The notes beneath the pieces are model-generated. The model was given only the letters and a program-made list of their open reading frames with translations, had not been told where the DNA came from and did not search any database. This document shows positions 1 through 8,081 of a DNA stretch of 64,000 nt, one piece after another. Source of the stretch: Verrucomicrobiales bacterium (lineage in GTDB: Bacteria > Verrucomicrobiota > Verrucomicrobiia > Limisphaerales > UBA9464); NCBI GenBank assembly GCA_027488845.1, contig JAIYBC010000068.1, positions 1 through 64,000 on the forward strand, in the 5' to 3' direction. Made by a program: the position numbers and the translations under genes. How positions within the stretch are numbered: position 1 is the stretch's first letter; each line of letters begins with the position of its first letter.

Positions 1-183
1 GCGACATGCAGTGGTAGTAGGCCACCGCCGCCTCCGGCGGCGCCAGGTATCTCCGGGTCCTCATTCGGCAAGGACTCTGCCACGGCTCCAGAACCTTCGG
101 CGACGGGCGGCTTGTGCTCAGGGGGCGAATGGCGGGAGGGCCTGCTGCGCGAAGAAAAACGGCACTCGGTTCCAGGGCAATGA
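1..183 (+). CDS. possible 3' end of a gene entering from the left edge
   Basis: Frame 1 is open from the first base to a TGA at 181-183, about 60 codons. The peptide is low-complexity at first (a run of Pro and Ala), then ends in a charged stretch. No domain is recognisable and no start codon lies in the window. In GC-rich DNA an open frame of this length can occur by chance, so this may be nothing. It is listed because it is the only candidate for a gene tail in the first 500 bases. Confidence 0.15.
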   Translation, partial: ATCSGSRPPPPPAAPGISGSSFGKDSATAPEPSATGGLCSGGEWREGLLREEKRHSVPGQ

Positions 184-221
184 CTTCCGTGGATGCTCCG
201 TGGGATGGAGATTCCACTCGC

Positions 222-281
222 GGTGGGACGTGTCCCTAGGGCGGGAAGATGAGCGGGGTGGGACGTGTCCCTAATCAGGGA
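222..281. repeat. REP-like double palindrome
   Basis: The 17-base string GGTGGGACGTGTCCCTA occurs twice, at 222-238 and 257-273, spaced 35 bases. Each copy holds the inverted repeat GGGAC/GTCCC. Each is followed by a second overlapping palindrome: CCCTAGGG after the first copy, CCCT-AATC-AGGG after the second. Alternative stem-loops are therefore possible. Such short paired palindromes resemble REP elements mobilised by REP-associated tyrosine transposases; that origin is inference, as no transposase is in the window. The rest of 184-400 shows no gene. Confidence 0.5.
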
Positions 282-408
282 GGGGAGCAAGCCCGTGTGG
301 TGTGCGGATTCCTGGATGACCTAGGCGAAGCGTTGGTCGTCGCGTCGACGCAGCAAAAGTCAGGGGCGAGCGGGACGGCGCCGCGCGAACGGGATTCCGG
401 ACGAAACG

Positions 409-438
409 TTGACCCCGGCCGGGGTCCTTCCCTAACTT
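409..438 (+). promoter_or_regulatory. candidate purA promoter
   Basis: A -35-like TTGACC (409-414) and a -10-like TAACTT (433-438) are separated by 18 bases. This matches the TTGnnn/TAnnnn pattern before several other genes in this window. The -35 box overlaps a perfect 16-base palindrome, GACCCCGGCCGGGGTC (411-426), which could be an operator. Transcription would start near 445, giving a purA leader of about 70 nt. Confidence 0.4.
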
Positions 439-460
439 CGCCCAGTAAATACCGGAACGC

Positions 461-490
461 GGCCCCGACGTTTACGACTCGGGGCCTTTT
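461..490 (+). terminator. hairpin with T-run in the purA leader (possible attenuator)
   Basis: A perfect 8-bp stem GGCCCCGA (461-468) / TCGGGGCC (479-486) with a 10-nt loop is followed by TTTT (487-490). It looks like a small intrinsic terminator. It lies only 26 bases before the purA start and downstream of the candidate promoter. It could end upstream transcription or act as an attenuator of purA. Confidence 0.4.
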
Positions 491-516
491 GCTGTTCCAG
501 ACCGTCCCTTTTTTCC

Positions 517-1788
517 ATGGCTAACGTGATTCTCGTCGGCGCCCAGTGGGGTGACGAAGGCAAAGGCAAGATCATCGACGTGCTGACCGAGCAGTCGGAG
601 ATCGTCGTCCGCACCCAAGGTGGCAACAACGCCGGGCACACCGTCTTCGTCGGGAAGGACAAATACGTGCTCCACCTCATCCCCAGCGGCATCCTGCGCA
701 AGGACAAGGTCTGCGTCATCGGCAACGGCGTCGTGCTGGACCCGGTGGGCCTGGTGAAGGAGCTCGACGGCCTGGCCAAGCTCGGCGTGACAGTGACGCC
801 GGACAACCTCCAGATCTCGGAGACGGCGCACGTGGTGTTCCCGTGGCACCGCGAACTCGACGGTGCCCGGGAGTCCCGCAAGGGCAAGGACCGCATCGGA
901 ACCACCAAGCGCGGCATCGGTCCGACCTACGGCGACAAGGCCGCGCGGGTTGGGTTCCGCGTGATCGACCTGATCCACCGCGAGCGCTTCCCGGTGCGTC
1001 TCCAGGAGCGCCTGGCCGAGAACAACGAGGTCATCAAGGCCCTGGGCGGGACGCCGTTGGACTACGACGCGATCCTGGCCGAGTACACGGCGGCCGCCGA
1101 CCGGTTGCGCCCGTTCGTGACCAACACCGTGGTCTACCTGCATGAGGCGACCCGCCGCGGCGCGAACATCCTCTTCGAAGGCGCCCAGGGCACGTTCCTC
1201 GACATCGACCACGGCACCTATCCGTACGTGACGTCCTCGAACACCACGGCCGGTGGCGCGAGCACGGGTTCCGGCGTTCCCCCGAACCGCATGGACAAGG
1301 TGGTCGGCGTGATGAAGGCCTACACCACCCGCGTCGGCGAGGGACCGCTGCCCACGGAGAACGCCGAGATCAGCGACCTGCTGCACGGGATGGGACGCGA
1401 GTTCGGCGCCACGACCGGACGGGCCCGCCGCTGCGGCTGGTTCGACGCGGTCGCCACCCGCCACGCCGCGATGGTCAACGGCATCGACGAACTCGCGATC
1501 ACCAACGTCGACGGCCTCGACTCGGTGAAGACGATCCAGGTCTGCGTCGCCTACGAGGTGGACGGACGCCGCCTGAAGCACCTGCCGAGCGACTGCGAGA
1601 TCCTCGCCGCGTGCGTGCCGGTGTACGAGTCGTTCCCGGGATGGCAGACGCCGACGGACCACATCACCCGTTGGGAGGACTTGCCGGTGAACTGCCGTCA
1701 CTACCTGCTGAGCATCGCCCAGATGACCGGGGCGCGGCTGACGATCACCAGCGTCGGACCGGCCCGTGAGCAGACGATGTTCCTCTGA
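517..1788 (+). CDS. purA: adenylosuccinate synthetase
   Basis: Joins IMP and aspartate using GTP to make adenylosuccinate, the first committed step from IMP to AMP, in the cytoplasm. The 423 residues match the usual bacterial length (about 430). The GTP-binding loop GDEGKGK is at residues 12-18. The family's catalytic Asp13 and His41 (in GNNAGHT) are both present, and the GTTKRGIGPTY IMP-binding segment follows at about 129-139. No clear Shine-Dalgarno precedes the ATG. uppS starts 9 bases downstream, so the two are probably co-transcribed. The leader carries a palindrome and a terminator-like hairpin, hinting at purine-responsive control, but no known riboswitch is recognised. Confidence 0.97.
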   Translation: MANVILVGAQWGDEGKGKIIDVLTEQSEIVVRTQGGNNAGHTVFVGKDKYVLHLIPSGILRKDKVCVIGNGVVLDPVGLVKELDGLAKLGVTVTPDNLQISETAHVVFPWHRELDGARESRKGKDRIGTTKRGIGPTYGDKAARVGFRVIDLIHRERFPVRLQERLAENNEVIKALGGTPLDYDAILAEYTAAADRLRPFVTNTVVYLHEATRRGANILFEGAQGTFLDIDHGTYPYVTSSNTTAGGASTGSGVPPNRMDKVVGVMKAYTTRVGEGPLPTENAEISDLLHGMGREFGATTGRARRCGWFDAVATRHAAMVNGIDELAITNVDGLDSVKTIQVCVAYEVDGRRLKHLPSDCEILAACVPVYESFPGWQTPTDHITRWEDLPVNCRHYLLSIAQMTGARLTITSVGPAREQTMFL

Positions 1789-1797
1789 CCGTCCCGC

Positions 1798-2532
1798 ATG
1801 AGCGCGGAACCCAAGCTGTCGCCCGCGGCGCTCGCCAACCTCCCGACCCACGTCGCCATCATCATGGATGGCAACGGGCGGTGGGCGAAGCAGCGCGGGT
1901 ATCCGCGGGTGGAAGGCCACCGGATCGGCGTGGAATCGGTCCGGGTCATCGTGCGTGAGGCGGGCAACGTCGGGATCAAGTACCTGACCCTCTACGCGTT
2001 CTCGGTGGAGAACTGGAACCGGCCGAAGGACGAGGTCGACACCTTGATGAAGTACCTCGCCCGCTTCCTGAAGGGCGAGACGGCGGAGTTGAACCGGCAG
2101 AACGTGCGCCTCGAGGCGATCGGCCAGATCTGGCGTCTGCCGGAGGCGGTCCAGGAGCAGTTGGCCAAGACCCAGGCCACGCTCGCCAAAAACAACGGTC
2201 TCACGCTGATCCTCGCCCTGAGCTACGGCGGCAGGACCGAGCTGATCGAGGCAACCCGCGCCATCGCGGACAAGGTGAAGGCCGGCACCCTCGATCCGGC
2301 GGAGATCAACGAGCGGGTCGTTTCCGAACACCTCTACACCCGCCACTGGCCGGACCCGGACCTGATGATCCGCACCAGCGGGGAGATGCGCATCAGCAAC
2401 TTCCTCCTCTGGCAGCTGAGCTACGCCGAGTTCGTGATCACCCAGACGCTCTGGCCGGAGTTCCGGAAGGCGAACCTGTACGAGGCCATCGAGGAATACG
2501 CCCGTCGCCATCGGCGCTTCGGTGGGCTCTGA
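1798..2532 (+). CDS. uppS: isoprenyl transferase (undecaprenyl diphosphate synthase)
   Basis: Condenses isopentenyl diphosphate onto farnesyl diphosphate to build the C55 lipid carrier for cell-wall synthesis. The 244 residues match the cis-prenyltransferase family. The signature MDGNGRWAKQRG contains catalytic Asp24 and the diphosphate-binding Gly/Arg residues. The conserved ENW segment is near residue 75 and the C-terminal RTSGEMRISNFLLWQ motif near 193-207. It follows purA by 9 bases on the same strand and is probably read from the purA promoter. Usual partners such as cdsA and dxr are not nearby. Confidence 0.95.
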   Translation: MSAEPKLSPAALANLPTHVAIIMDGNGRWAKQRGYPRVEGHRIGVESVRVIVREAGNVGIKYLTLYAFSVENWNRPKDEVDTLMKYLARFLKGETAELNRQNVRLEAIGQIWRLPEAVQEQLAKTQATLAKNNGLTLILALSYGGRTELIEATRAIADKVKAGTLDPAEINERVVSEHLYTRHWPDPDLMIRTSGEMRISNFLLWQLSYAEFVITQTLWPEFRKANLYEAIEEYARRHRRFGGL

Positions 2533-2587
2533 ACCGGGTGGCTCCGGCCTTTCGGGTTCGTTCGTTTGCCCAGCGGACGGTTTGTGT

Positions 2588-2664
2588 CACGCGGAGGCGC
2601 GGTGAACGCGGAGGGGGAGCGGATGAGGAATCAAGCTCCTGCTCCTCCGCGGCTCCGCGCGACT
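2588..2664. repeat. imperfect inverted repeat between convergent genes
   Basis: In the gap between uppS and the convergent propeller gene, the left arm is GTCACGCGGAGGCGCGGTG and onward (from 2586). The right arm, about 2643-2664, reads CCTCCGCGGCTCCGCGCGAC. Its reverse complement reproduces the C-GCGGAG-CGCGG core of the left arm with mismatches. The RNA could fold from either strand, so it may serve as a bidirectional terminator. It resembles, but is not identical to, the CACGC...CCGCAAAG repeats at 10374, 43094 and 57378. Confidence 0.45.
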
Positions 2665-2702
2665 CCTTCCGATTTGGGGAAGTGTGCCCGTGTCGGTACC
2701 GC

Positions 2703-4037
2703 TCACTTCCGCCCGATGGCCACCAGGTGTCCGCGGGTGCGGAAGTAGAGGACGCCATCGGCCAGGGCCGGCGTCGAAAGGTGGGTCTCCTCCAACCGGT
2801 TCACGCCCAGCGGCTCGAACTTCCGCGAGACCTTCACCACCGCGACCTCACCTTCTTCGCTGGTGAAGAAGAGGTTCCTGCCGTCGGAAACCGGGGACGA
2901 TGTCCAGCCGCGTCCGGCAGGCGTCAGCCGCTCCGAGTATTGGATCGCCCCGGTGACTGCGTCGAAGCAGGTCACGAGCCCGATGTCGAAGCCGCCGAAG
3001 AGCAGTCCGTCGACGAGGATCGGCGTCTGCATGTAGTTGCCCTGACGCGGATGGACCCAGGCGATGGCGGCGTTGGTCTGCGCGGGGTCGGCGGGAGTGA
3101 CGTCCCCGGTCGCACCGGCCCGGACGGCCCGCATCGGACGCAGCTTCCCGTGGGCGCTGGTGAGGTAGATCAGTCCGTTGCCCACCACGGGCGTCGGCAC
3201 GGGGATGTCGCCGCCGCCGTCGAGACGCCACAGCTCGCGGCCCGTCTCGGGGTCGTAGCCGCCGATGTGATGCCAGCCGTTGACCGCGACCTGCCTGCGT
3301 CCGCCGTGCTCGAACACGGTGGGCGTGCCCCAGGTGGGGACGTCGGCGCGGTCGGTCTTCCACAGGGGCTTGCCCGTTTCCAGGTCGTAGGCGGCGAGGA
3401 ACGAACCTTTCTGGACGTCGCACTGGACGAGAACCCGGCCGCCGTCGATCACTGGGGACGAAGCGAACCCCCATTGGGCCGACTTCACCTGGTAGTAGCC
3501 GGAGTCCATCGGACCGAGGTCCCGCTTCCACAGGGCTTTGCCCGAAGTGTCGAAGCAGAACAGTCCCTCCGATCCGAAGATGGCCACGATGCGCTTGCCG
3601 TCGGTGGCCGGGGTCGAGTTCGCGTGGGTGGACTTGGTGTGGCGCTTGACGCGCGGCACCCCGCGATGGCCGACGGTGTCCCAGACCTGTCGGCCGGTGG
3701 CGCGGTCGAAGGCGACCAGATGCCATTCGTGCACCTCGGTGTCCTCGACCGGATCGATGTCGCCGTACAGCCCGACCTTGAGATCGGCCTTCCCGGACTT
3801 GGTGGCGGAGATCGTGTAGATGCGGTCGCCCCAGAGGATCGGCGCAGCATGGCCGAGTCCGGCCAGCGGGGCCTTCCACAGCACGTTGCTGGAGGTGGTC
3901 ACGTCCCACCGCGTCGGCGCCTCGGCCGTGGCGTCCACGCCGGAGGCCTGTGGACCGCGGTATTGTGGCCAGTTGGCGGCGGAGAGGGAGGAGGCGGCGA
4001 GCGCGAGACCCAGGAGGAGCGGCGTCAGGACTCTCAT
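2703..4037 (-). CDS. secreted PQQ-like beta-propeller protein
   Basis: A 444-residue protein with an N-terminal signal peptide (MRVLTPLLLGLALAASS, cleavage around residue 20), then WPQYRG and repeated blades of the form 'AxDxxTGxxxW', as in LVAFDRATGRQVWDT and LAAYDLETGKPLWKT. This is the outer-membrane-assembly/quinoprotein-like eight-bladed propeller fold common in Verrucomicrobiota and Planctomycetota. No PQQ-dehydrogenase catalytic residues or haem motif are evident, so the role is probably binding or scaffolding rather than redox chemistry. The ATG at 4037 has a GGAGGAGG Shine-Dalgarno just upstream. It overlaps the stop of the preceding lipoprotein gene by ATGA, so the two are translationally coupled. 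Substrate unknown. Confidence 0.85.
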   Translation of the reverse strand: MRVLTPLLLGLALAASSLSAANWPQYRGPQASGVDATAEAPTRWDVTTSSNVLWKAPLAGLGHAAPILWGDRIYTISATKSGKADLKVGLYGDIDPVEDTEVHEWHLVAFDRATGRQVWDTVGHRGVPRVKRHTKSTHANSTPATDGKRIVAIFGSEGLFCFDTSGKALWKRDLGPMDSGYYQVKSAQWGFASSPVIDGGRVLVQCDVQKGSFLAAYDLETGKPLWKTDRADVPTWGTPTVFEHGGRRQVAVNGWHHIGGYDPETGRELWRLDGGGDIPVPTPVVGNGLIYLTSAHGKLRPMRAVRAGATGDVTPADPAQTNAAIAWVHPRQGNYMQTPILVDGLLFGGFDIGLVTCFDAVTGAIQYSERLTPAGRGWTSSPVSDGRNLFFTSEEGEVAVVKVSRKFEPLGVNRLEETHLSTPALADGVLYFRTRGHLVAIGRK

Positions 4038-5026
4038 CGGAGTGATCCTCCTCCGCGATCCGGCCGAGGGCAACGGAACAACTGCGGACGGGCATCGGTG
4101 GCGTCCGACCTCCGCGGGTAGCCGTTGTTGTCCACCAACAGCCAGATCGCGTCGTCGTCCACGCTCAAGCCTTCGAAGAAGCCGTAGGGCAGGATGTGTC
4201 GGTAGGCGTGACGGGGATCCATCTCGAGGTCGAAGTAGGAATAGGAGGCGAGGACCTCCTTCCGGTCCGGGTCGACCCGGAGCACCCGGCGCAGCTCGCG
4301 GCAGAGCACCCAGAGCTCGCCGCGATGCCAGCAGAGGTCGGTGTAGTGGACGTCCTCGGCGGTGACCCCGGGAGCCGCGACGCGGAAGTCGCCCAGGATC
4401 CGCAGGGACTTCTGGTCCACCTCGATGATCCGTCCCGTGTTGCGTTCGTTGGCGACCCAGATCCTTCCGCCGCCAACCGCGAGACCCTCGAACGAGGCGT
4501 TCCGATCCGACTTGCTGAACCAGCGTTCCGCCGGGCTCCAGTCGATGGGCAGACGCTCGAGCGGTCCGTTGGGTGCCGATTGGCGGAGGATCCACCGGGA
4601 GTTCTCCTCGCAGAAGTGGATCCGTCCGCGTTCGTCGAGTCCGAGTCCCTCGAGGTCCCACGGAAGGTCGCGTCCGGCGGCCAGGGGTGCGAAGTGGGAG
4701 GCGGGCACCTGCGGCACGGGAACGAGGTCGGCGAAACCGGTCTCCTGGCCGAAGCGGATCTCGAAGAGGGCGGGCTCCTTGTCGTTGACGGTGAGAAGGC
4801 TCCCGTCCGGCATCCGCAGCAGCGCCGAGGCGTCGAACCGACCCGCGGGCGGGCGGAGCGTCCAGGCGGCCTGGGCTTCGAGGGTGTATTCCGGGATGGA
4901 ACCCCTCCTGGGCGCGGGCGCGGTTCGACAGCCGACCAGGAGGAGGAGCGGAAGCCAGATCCAGCGACGGAGGACGTGGAAGGACTGCACGGCGGAAGTG
5001 TCTCCGCGGAGAGGGCTCAAGGCCAT
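4034..5026 (-). CDS. lipoprotein with phytase/SdiA-regulated-type propeller
   Basis: A 330-residue protein. Starting at the ATG at 5026, an Arg-rich n-region and a hydrophobic run lead to a lipobox ending LLVGC, so it is probably a lipid-anchored exported protein. The mature part has propeller repeats such as DLEGLGLDERGRIHFCEEN, SFEGLAVGGGRIWVANERN and FFEGLSVDDDAIWLLVDNN. The recurring 'EGL...W...E/DN' pattern is typical of the 'esterase-like activity of phytase' and SdiA-regulated propellers. No enzymatic activity can be assigned. An in-frame ATG further upstream (5149) would run through a low-complexity intergenic repeat and is not favoured. Coupled by ATGA overlap to the propeller gene downstream. 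Confidence 0.75.
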   Translation of the reverse strand: MALSPLRGDTSAVQSFHVLRRWIWLPLLLLVGCRTAPAPRRGSIPEYTLEAQAAWTLRPPAGRFDASALLRMPDGSLLTVNDKEPALFEIRFGQETGFADLVPVPQVPASHFAPLAAGRDLPWDLEGLGLDERGRIHFCEENSRWILRQSAPNGPLERLPIDWSPAERWFSKSDRNASFEGLAVGGGRIWVANERNTGRIIEVDQKSLRILGDFRVAAPGVTAEDVHYTDLCWHRGELWVLCRELRRVLRVDPDRKEVLASYSYFDLEMDPRHAYRHILPYGFFEGLSVDDDAIWLLVDNNGYPRRSDATDARPQLFRCPRPDRGGGSLR

Positions 5027-5049
5027 CCTGGAGAGACCGGTGACGGGAA

Positions 5050-5100
5050 CGTGATTCGATTTGGGATTCCGGATTCGGGATTCCCGACTTCCCGTAGCCG
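5050..5100. repeat. short GATTC/GGGATTC repeats in intergenic DNA
   Basis: The 138-base gap between marC and the lipoprotein gene contains several near-tandem copies of a GATTCGGGATTCC-like unit (for example GGGATTCCGGATTCGGGATT). It looks like non-coding simple repeat. Some frames across it are open but would place repeat-derived residues before a good signal peptide. Confidence 0.4.
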
Positions 5101-5164
5101 CGGCCGCCAGGCTGCGGTCCGTTCCCACTCTCCGGCTTCCCGATCCCACGGGAACGCCCCGGCT

Positions 5165-5806
5165 TCAGGACGGCGGGTTCGGGATGATGCCGAGGGTGAC
5201 CAGCGCGTTGACCATGAACTGCATCGCGATGGCGGCGAGCAGCAGTCCCATGATGCGTTCGACGATGCGGAGGACGATGGGGCTGAGCCAGCGGGCGCCG
5301 CGGGCGGAGACGGCGAAGACGAGGTAGCTCAACGCGGCGACGAGCACGATGACGCCGCAGAGCCCGATGCGCTTGTCGATGGAGTCGGCCTTGCCCTGGA
5401 GCAGCAGGACCGAGGAGATGGCACCCGGTCCGGCCAGCATCGGCACGGCGAGCGGGGTCACGGCGATGTCGTCCTTTTCGGCACCGGCGGCGACCTCCTC
5501 CTTGGTCTCCGAAGCCCGGGTGCGTTGGGCCCGGAGCATGTCGAGAGCGATGAGGAGCAGGACGATGCTGCCGGCCATCTGGAAGGCGGGCAGGGTGATG
5601 CCGAGGAAGCGGAAGAGGTGCTGGCCGAGCACGGCGAAGGCGACGAGGACCATCCCCATGATGATGCTCGCGAGGCGCGCCATGCGGATCCGTTCCGCCG
5701 GCGTGTCGTGGGGCGTCATGGCGAGGAACGCCGGGACCGTGGCGATGGGATCCACGATCACGAACAGGCTGCTGAACGCGAGCAGGAGGTAGGAGCCGAG
5801 GGTCAT
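5165..5806 (-). CDS. MarC family inner-membrane protein
   Basis: A 213-residue integral membrane protein with about six hydrophobic segments in the two-fold pattern of the MarC/NAAT family. Conserved features are the N-terminal FVIVDPIATVPAFLAMTP segment and the mid-protein PLAVPMLAGPGAISSVLLL segment. Members are annotated as neutral amino-acid transporters, but their substrate is usually unproven. The ATG at 5806 has GGAGG four bases upstream; an earlier in-frame ATG (5830) lacks this and is less likely. It lies 34 bases downstream of the unknown 435-residue gene on the same strand, consistent with an operon. Confidence 0.88.
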   Translation of the reverse strand: MTLGSYLLLAFSSLFVIVDPIATVPAFLAMTPHDTPAERIRMARLASIIMGMVLVAFAVLGQHLFRFLGITLPAFQMAGSIVLLLIALDMLRAQRTRASETKEEVAAGAEKDDIAVTPLAVPMLAGPGAISSVLLLQGKADSIDKRIGLCGVIVLVAALSYLVFAVSARGARWLSPIVLRIVERIMGLLLAAIAMQFMVNALVTLGIIPNPPS

Positions 5807-5840
5807 GTCGCCTCCGGCTTCGGTTGGCATGGGTGCAGGT

Positions 5841-7148
5841 TCATGGGACGCAGGCGGTCAGGATGGCGTCGGTCATGCCGTGGATGATCTTCTTGTCCGC
5901 CGGGTTGAGCGTGGCGAGCACGCCACCGAGCTGGGGCCTCGCGGCGTCGCCTTCGCCGGTGACGAAGTAGTAGGGACAAAGCCGGACGCGGGCGGGCATG
6001 GCGACGGTGGCGCCGGAATCGGGATCCACGAAGGCGGCCTCGACGCGACGGGGCTTGTGGTAACGCTGGAGGAGGTGCGGCGACGTCGGCCAGGCGGCGA
6101 GCGCGTGGTCCACGGCGGCGCTCCATTCCACGGTGCTGAGGTCGGACCCGAGATGGACCCCGCGCGAGCCCCAGGCGTCCGCGCTGAAGCCCGACACCTT
6201 GACCACCAGCTCGCGTTCGCGCTGGGAGAGGTTCTTCAGCTGGTTCCAATCGGTCAGCTCGAGGCCCGGGATGCCGGCGTGCGGCGGAAGCGGAGCCGGA
6301 TCCATCACCCAGGAGCGGGGAACCACACGGAGCAGGCGTTGGAGGAAGGCGTCGCCGAGTTCCTGCCTCCAGAAGTCGCGGAGGTTCCGGTTCCACAACA
6401 GCGCGAAGAGCAGCTTCTCCTCGAAGATCGGCCGGGGCGGCGGTGTGAGCCGGATCCGCTTCCCGACCGCCAACCGGAAGAGTTCTGCGGCGCCGGGCAC
6501 CTGGGCCTGGTCGAACAGCTCGAAGAACCGGTACACCGCGTCGCCGTCGGCGGGCGAGGCGAAGTCCGAGCCGACCACCTGGAAGCGTTCCGCTCCGAGT
6601 TGACCGGCGAGCCACGCCATTTCCGGCCGGTAGCCGGCCGATTCCTCGGAGACGACCAGGTGCACCTGCTTCGCCGCGCCGAAGATGCCGGCGAAGCCGT
6701 CCTTCATCCCGGTGGCGCCGCCCACGACCGGGTCGCCGAGGGCGGCATGGGTCTGGTTCAGCCATTGGGTGAGGCCGATGCCGCCGGGCACGGAATCCAG
6801 TTCGGACAGGATGAAACCGTCCTCGGTCAGCAGCACATCGGGCCGGATGACCCGGGGCAGTTCGTTGCGGAGCGCCGCTTCCCGCTGCACCGCGACGAGG
6901 GAGGCCGGCTTGCCTTGGTCCAGCAGTTCGGCGACCCAGGCCGGGGCGCGTCCTTCGCAGGACCGCCGATAGAGCTGGTTCACGGCCCGGTTGAACTGGT
7001 GGAGGACGCGGCCGAGCCCCTCCAGCTCCTTGGCGAGCGTCTCGCCGAGCGCGAAGGGATGCGGCGAGGTCCGCCATGTCATGCCGGCGAAAAGTCCACC
7101 CGGAGGCAGCGCCTCCCGGATCCGCCGGGCACGCTCGGAATCGGTCAT
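5841..7148 (-). CDS. conserved protein of unknown function, possibly ATP-grasp-like
   Basis: A soluble 435-residue protein with no signal peptide. I do not recognise the family with certainty. Two stretches resemble permuted ATP-grasp enzymes of the glutathionylspermidine-synthase type. One is LSELDSVPGGIGLTQWLN, an acidic-Pro-Gly-Gly segment around residue 115. The other is ELVVKVSGFSADAWGSRGV, a basic residue then a Gly/Ser-rich loop around residue 315. This is inference from pattern only. The protein is rich in Trp/Arg and ends in a compact HGMTDAILTACVP tail. It is the first gene of a minus-strand set with marC 34 bases downstream. Confidence 0.6.
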   Translation of the reverse strand: MTDSERARRIREALPPGGLFAGMTWRTSPHPFALGETLAKELEGLGRVLHQFNRAVNQLYRRSCEGRAPAWVAELLDQGKPASLVAVQREAALRNELPRVIRPDVLLTEDGFILSELDSVPGGIGLTQWLNQTHAALGDPVVGGATGMKDGFAGIFGAAKQVHLVVSEESAGYRPEMAWLAGQLGAERFQVVGSDFASPADGDAVYRFFELFDQAQVPGAAELFRLAVGKRIRLTPPPRPIFEEKLLFALLWNRNLRDFWRQELGDAFLQRLLRVVPRSWVMDPAPLPPHAGIPGLELTDWNQLKNLSQRERELVVKVSGFSADAWGSRGVHLGSDLSTVEWSAAVDHALAAWPTSPHLLQRYHKPRRVEAAFVDPDSGATVAMPARVRLCPYYFVTGEGDAARPQLGGVLATLNPADKKIIHGMTDAILTACVP

Positions 7149-7331
7149 CTGGCGTCCACCCTACGGAACGCCGCGGGACACGTCAAAATCGGCCGGATTC
7201 CCGACAATCCACGCGCTGGTGCGACGCCGGTTTCCGACCGTTCCTTTCCTTGGAGGCGGAGCCGCCTCGAAACCTAAGAGTCGTCCACCCTCGGACAGCG
7301 TTTGTCCGATCAACCGTGTGAGGATGTGGCC

Positions 7332-7523
7332 ATGAAGAACGAAATCGATCGGGTCACGACCGGACTCCTGCCCATGGAACTGCCCTCGTCGGGGGCGCGC
7401 CGCGGACAGCGTCGGATCCGGGAGGTCAAGCCGTGTGGGCGGGCGCGGGCGGACTGGTGGTTCGACCAGATGCGCCGGGTGGTGGAGGAGGGACGCGACT
7501 TCCCGGTGCGTGGAGTCTGGTGA
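7332..7523 (+). CDS. small conserved-looking protein with ADWWF motif
   Basis: A 63-residue basic protein from the ATG at 7332, which has GAGG nine bases upstream; a TTG start at 7302 is also possible. The C-terminal half reads RARADWWFDQMRRVVEEG, an amphipathic segment with paired Trp. I recall similar 'ARxxWFxxMR' tails in short verrucomicrobial proteins, but cannot name a family. It sits alone between a divergent gene to the left and a convergent one to the right. Function unknown; it could be spurious. Confidence 0.45.
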   Translation: MKNEIDRVTTGLLPMELPSSGARRGQRRIREVKPCGRARADWWFDQMRRVVEEGRDFPVRGVW

Positions 7524-7559
7524 GCCGGGTGGTGTCCGGCGGCCAACGGGGCGGAGGAT

Positions 7560-8021
7560 TCAGCGGGAATGCCGCAGCCAACCGACCAGCCAGGCGAGCA
7601 GGAGGCTGCCCAGCACGGCCACCACCGGGAACTGCCATCCGACACCGGCTCCGGTCGGATCGGTGAAGCGCAGGAGGGTGGCGATGAATCCGACGGAGTA
7701 GGAGAGCGGCAGCAGGAACCAGCCGCTGCGGGAGGCGAAGGCGAGTGGCACGAGGACGACGGGACCGAACCCGATCACGGCGAACAGCGCCAACAGCAGC
7801 GAGTGGGCGGTGAGGAAGCCGGTCGCGGCCCCGAACAGCGACCACACGACCGCCCTCGGCACGAGATAGCCAACGCCACCGCGGTCCCGGGCTTTCGCGG
7901 GATTCCATCCGCACTGCGGGCAGGGCGGAAGCGGATCGGGCGTCGGTCGTTCGGGAGTCCCCAACGCGGCGTTGCAGGCGGGGCACTTGAAGACGGAGAT
8001 CATGGTGCGGTCGGAGGTCAT
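7560..8021 (-). CDS. small membrane protein with N-terminal zinc ribbon
   Basis: A 153-residue protein from the ATG at 8021, with GGAG five bases upstream (an ATG at 8003 is an alternative). The N-terminus has a rubredoxin-like zinc ribbon, CPACNAAL then CPQCGW, followed by about four hydrophobic helices from residue 45 to the end. This is a common layout for small uncharacterised bacterial membrane proteins. It lies 60 bases downstream of the DUF5722 gene on the same strand. No function can be assigned. Confidence 0.7.
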   Translation of the reverse strand: MTSDRTMISVFKCPACNAALGTPERPTPDPLPPCPQCGWNPAKARDRGGVGYLVPRAVVWSLFGAATGFLTAHSLLLALFAVIGFGPVVLVPLAFASRSGWFLLPLSYSVGFIATLLRFTDPTGAGVGWQFPVVAVLGSLLLAWLVGWLRHSR

Positions 8022-8081
8022 CGCACTCCGGTTTGGCGCGACGTGCAATGGCGACCTCGGCGATTCCTCGGCTCCCACGCC

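Noticed and set aside
472-2511. 679-residue open frame on the minus strand opposite purA and uppS
   Set aside because: Shadow of real genes in GC-rich DNA: the sequence is Arg/Val/His/Asp-rich with no domains, while both plus-strand genes are certain.
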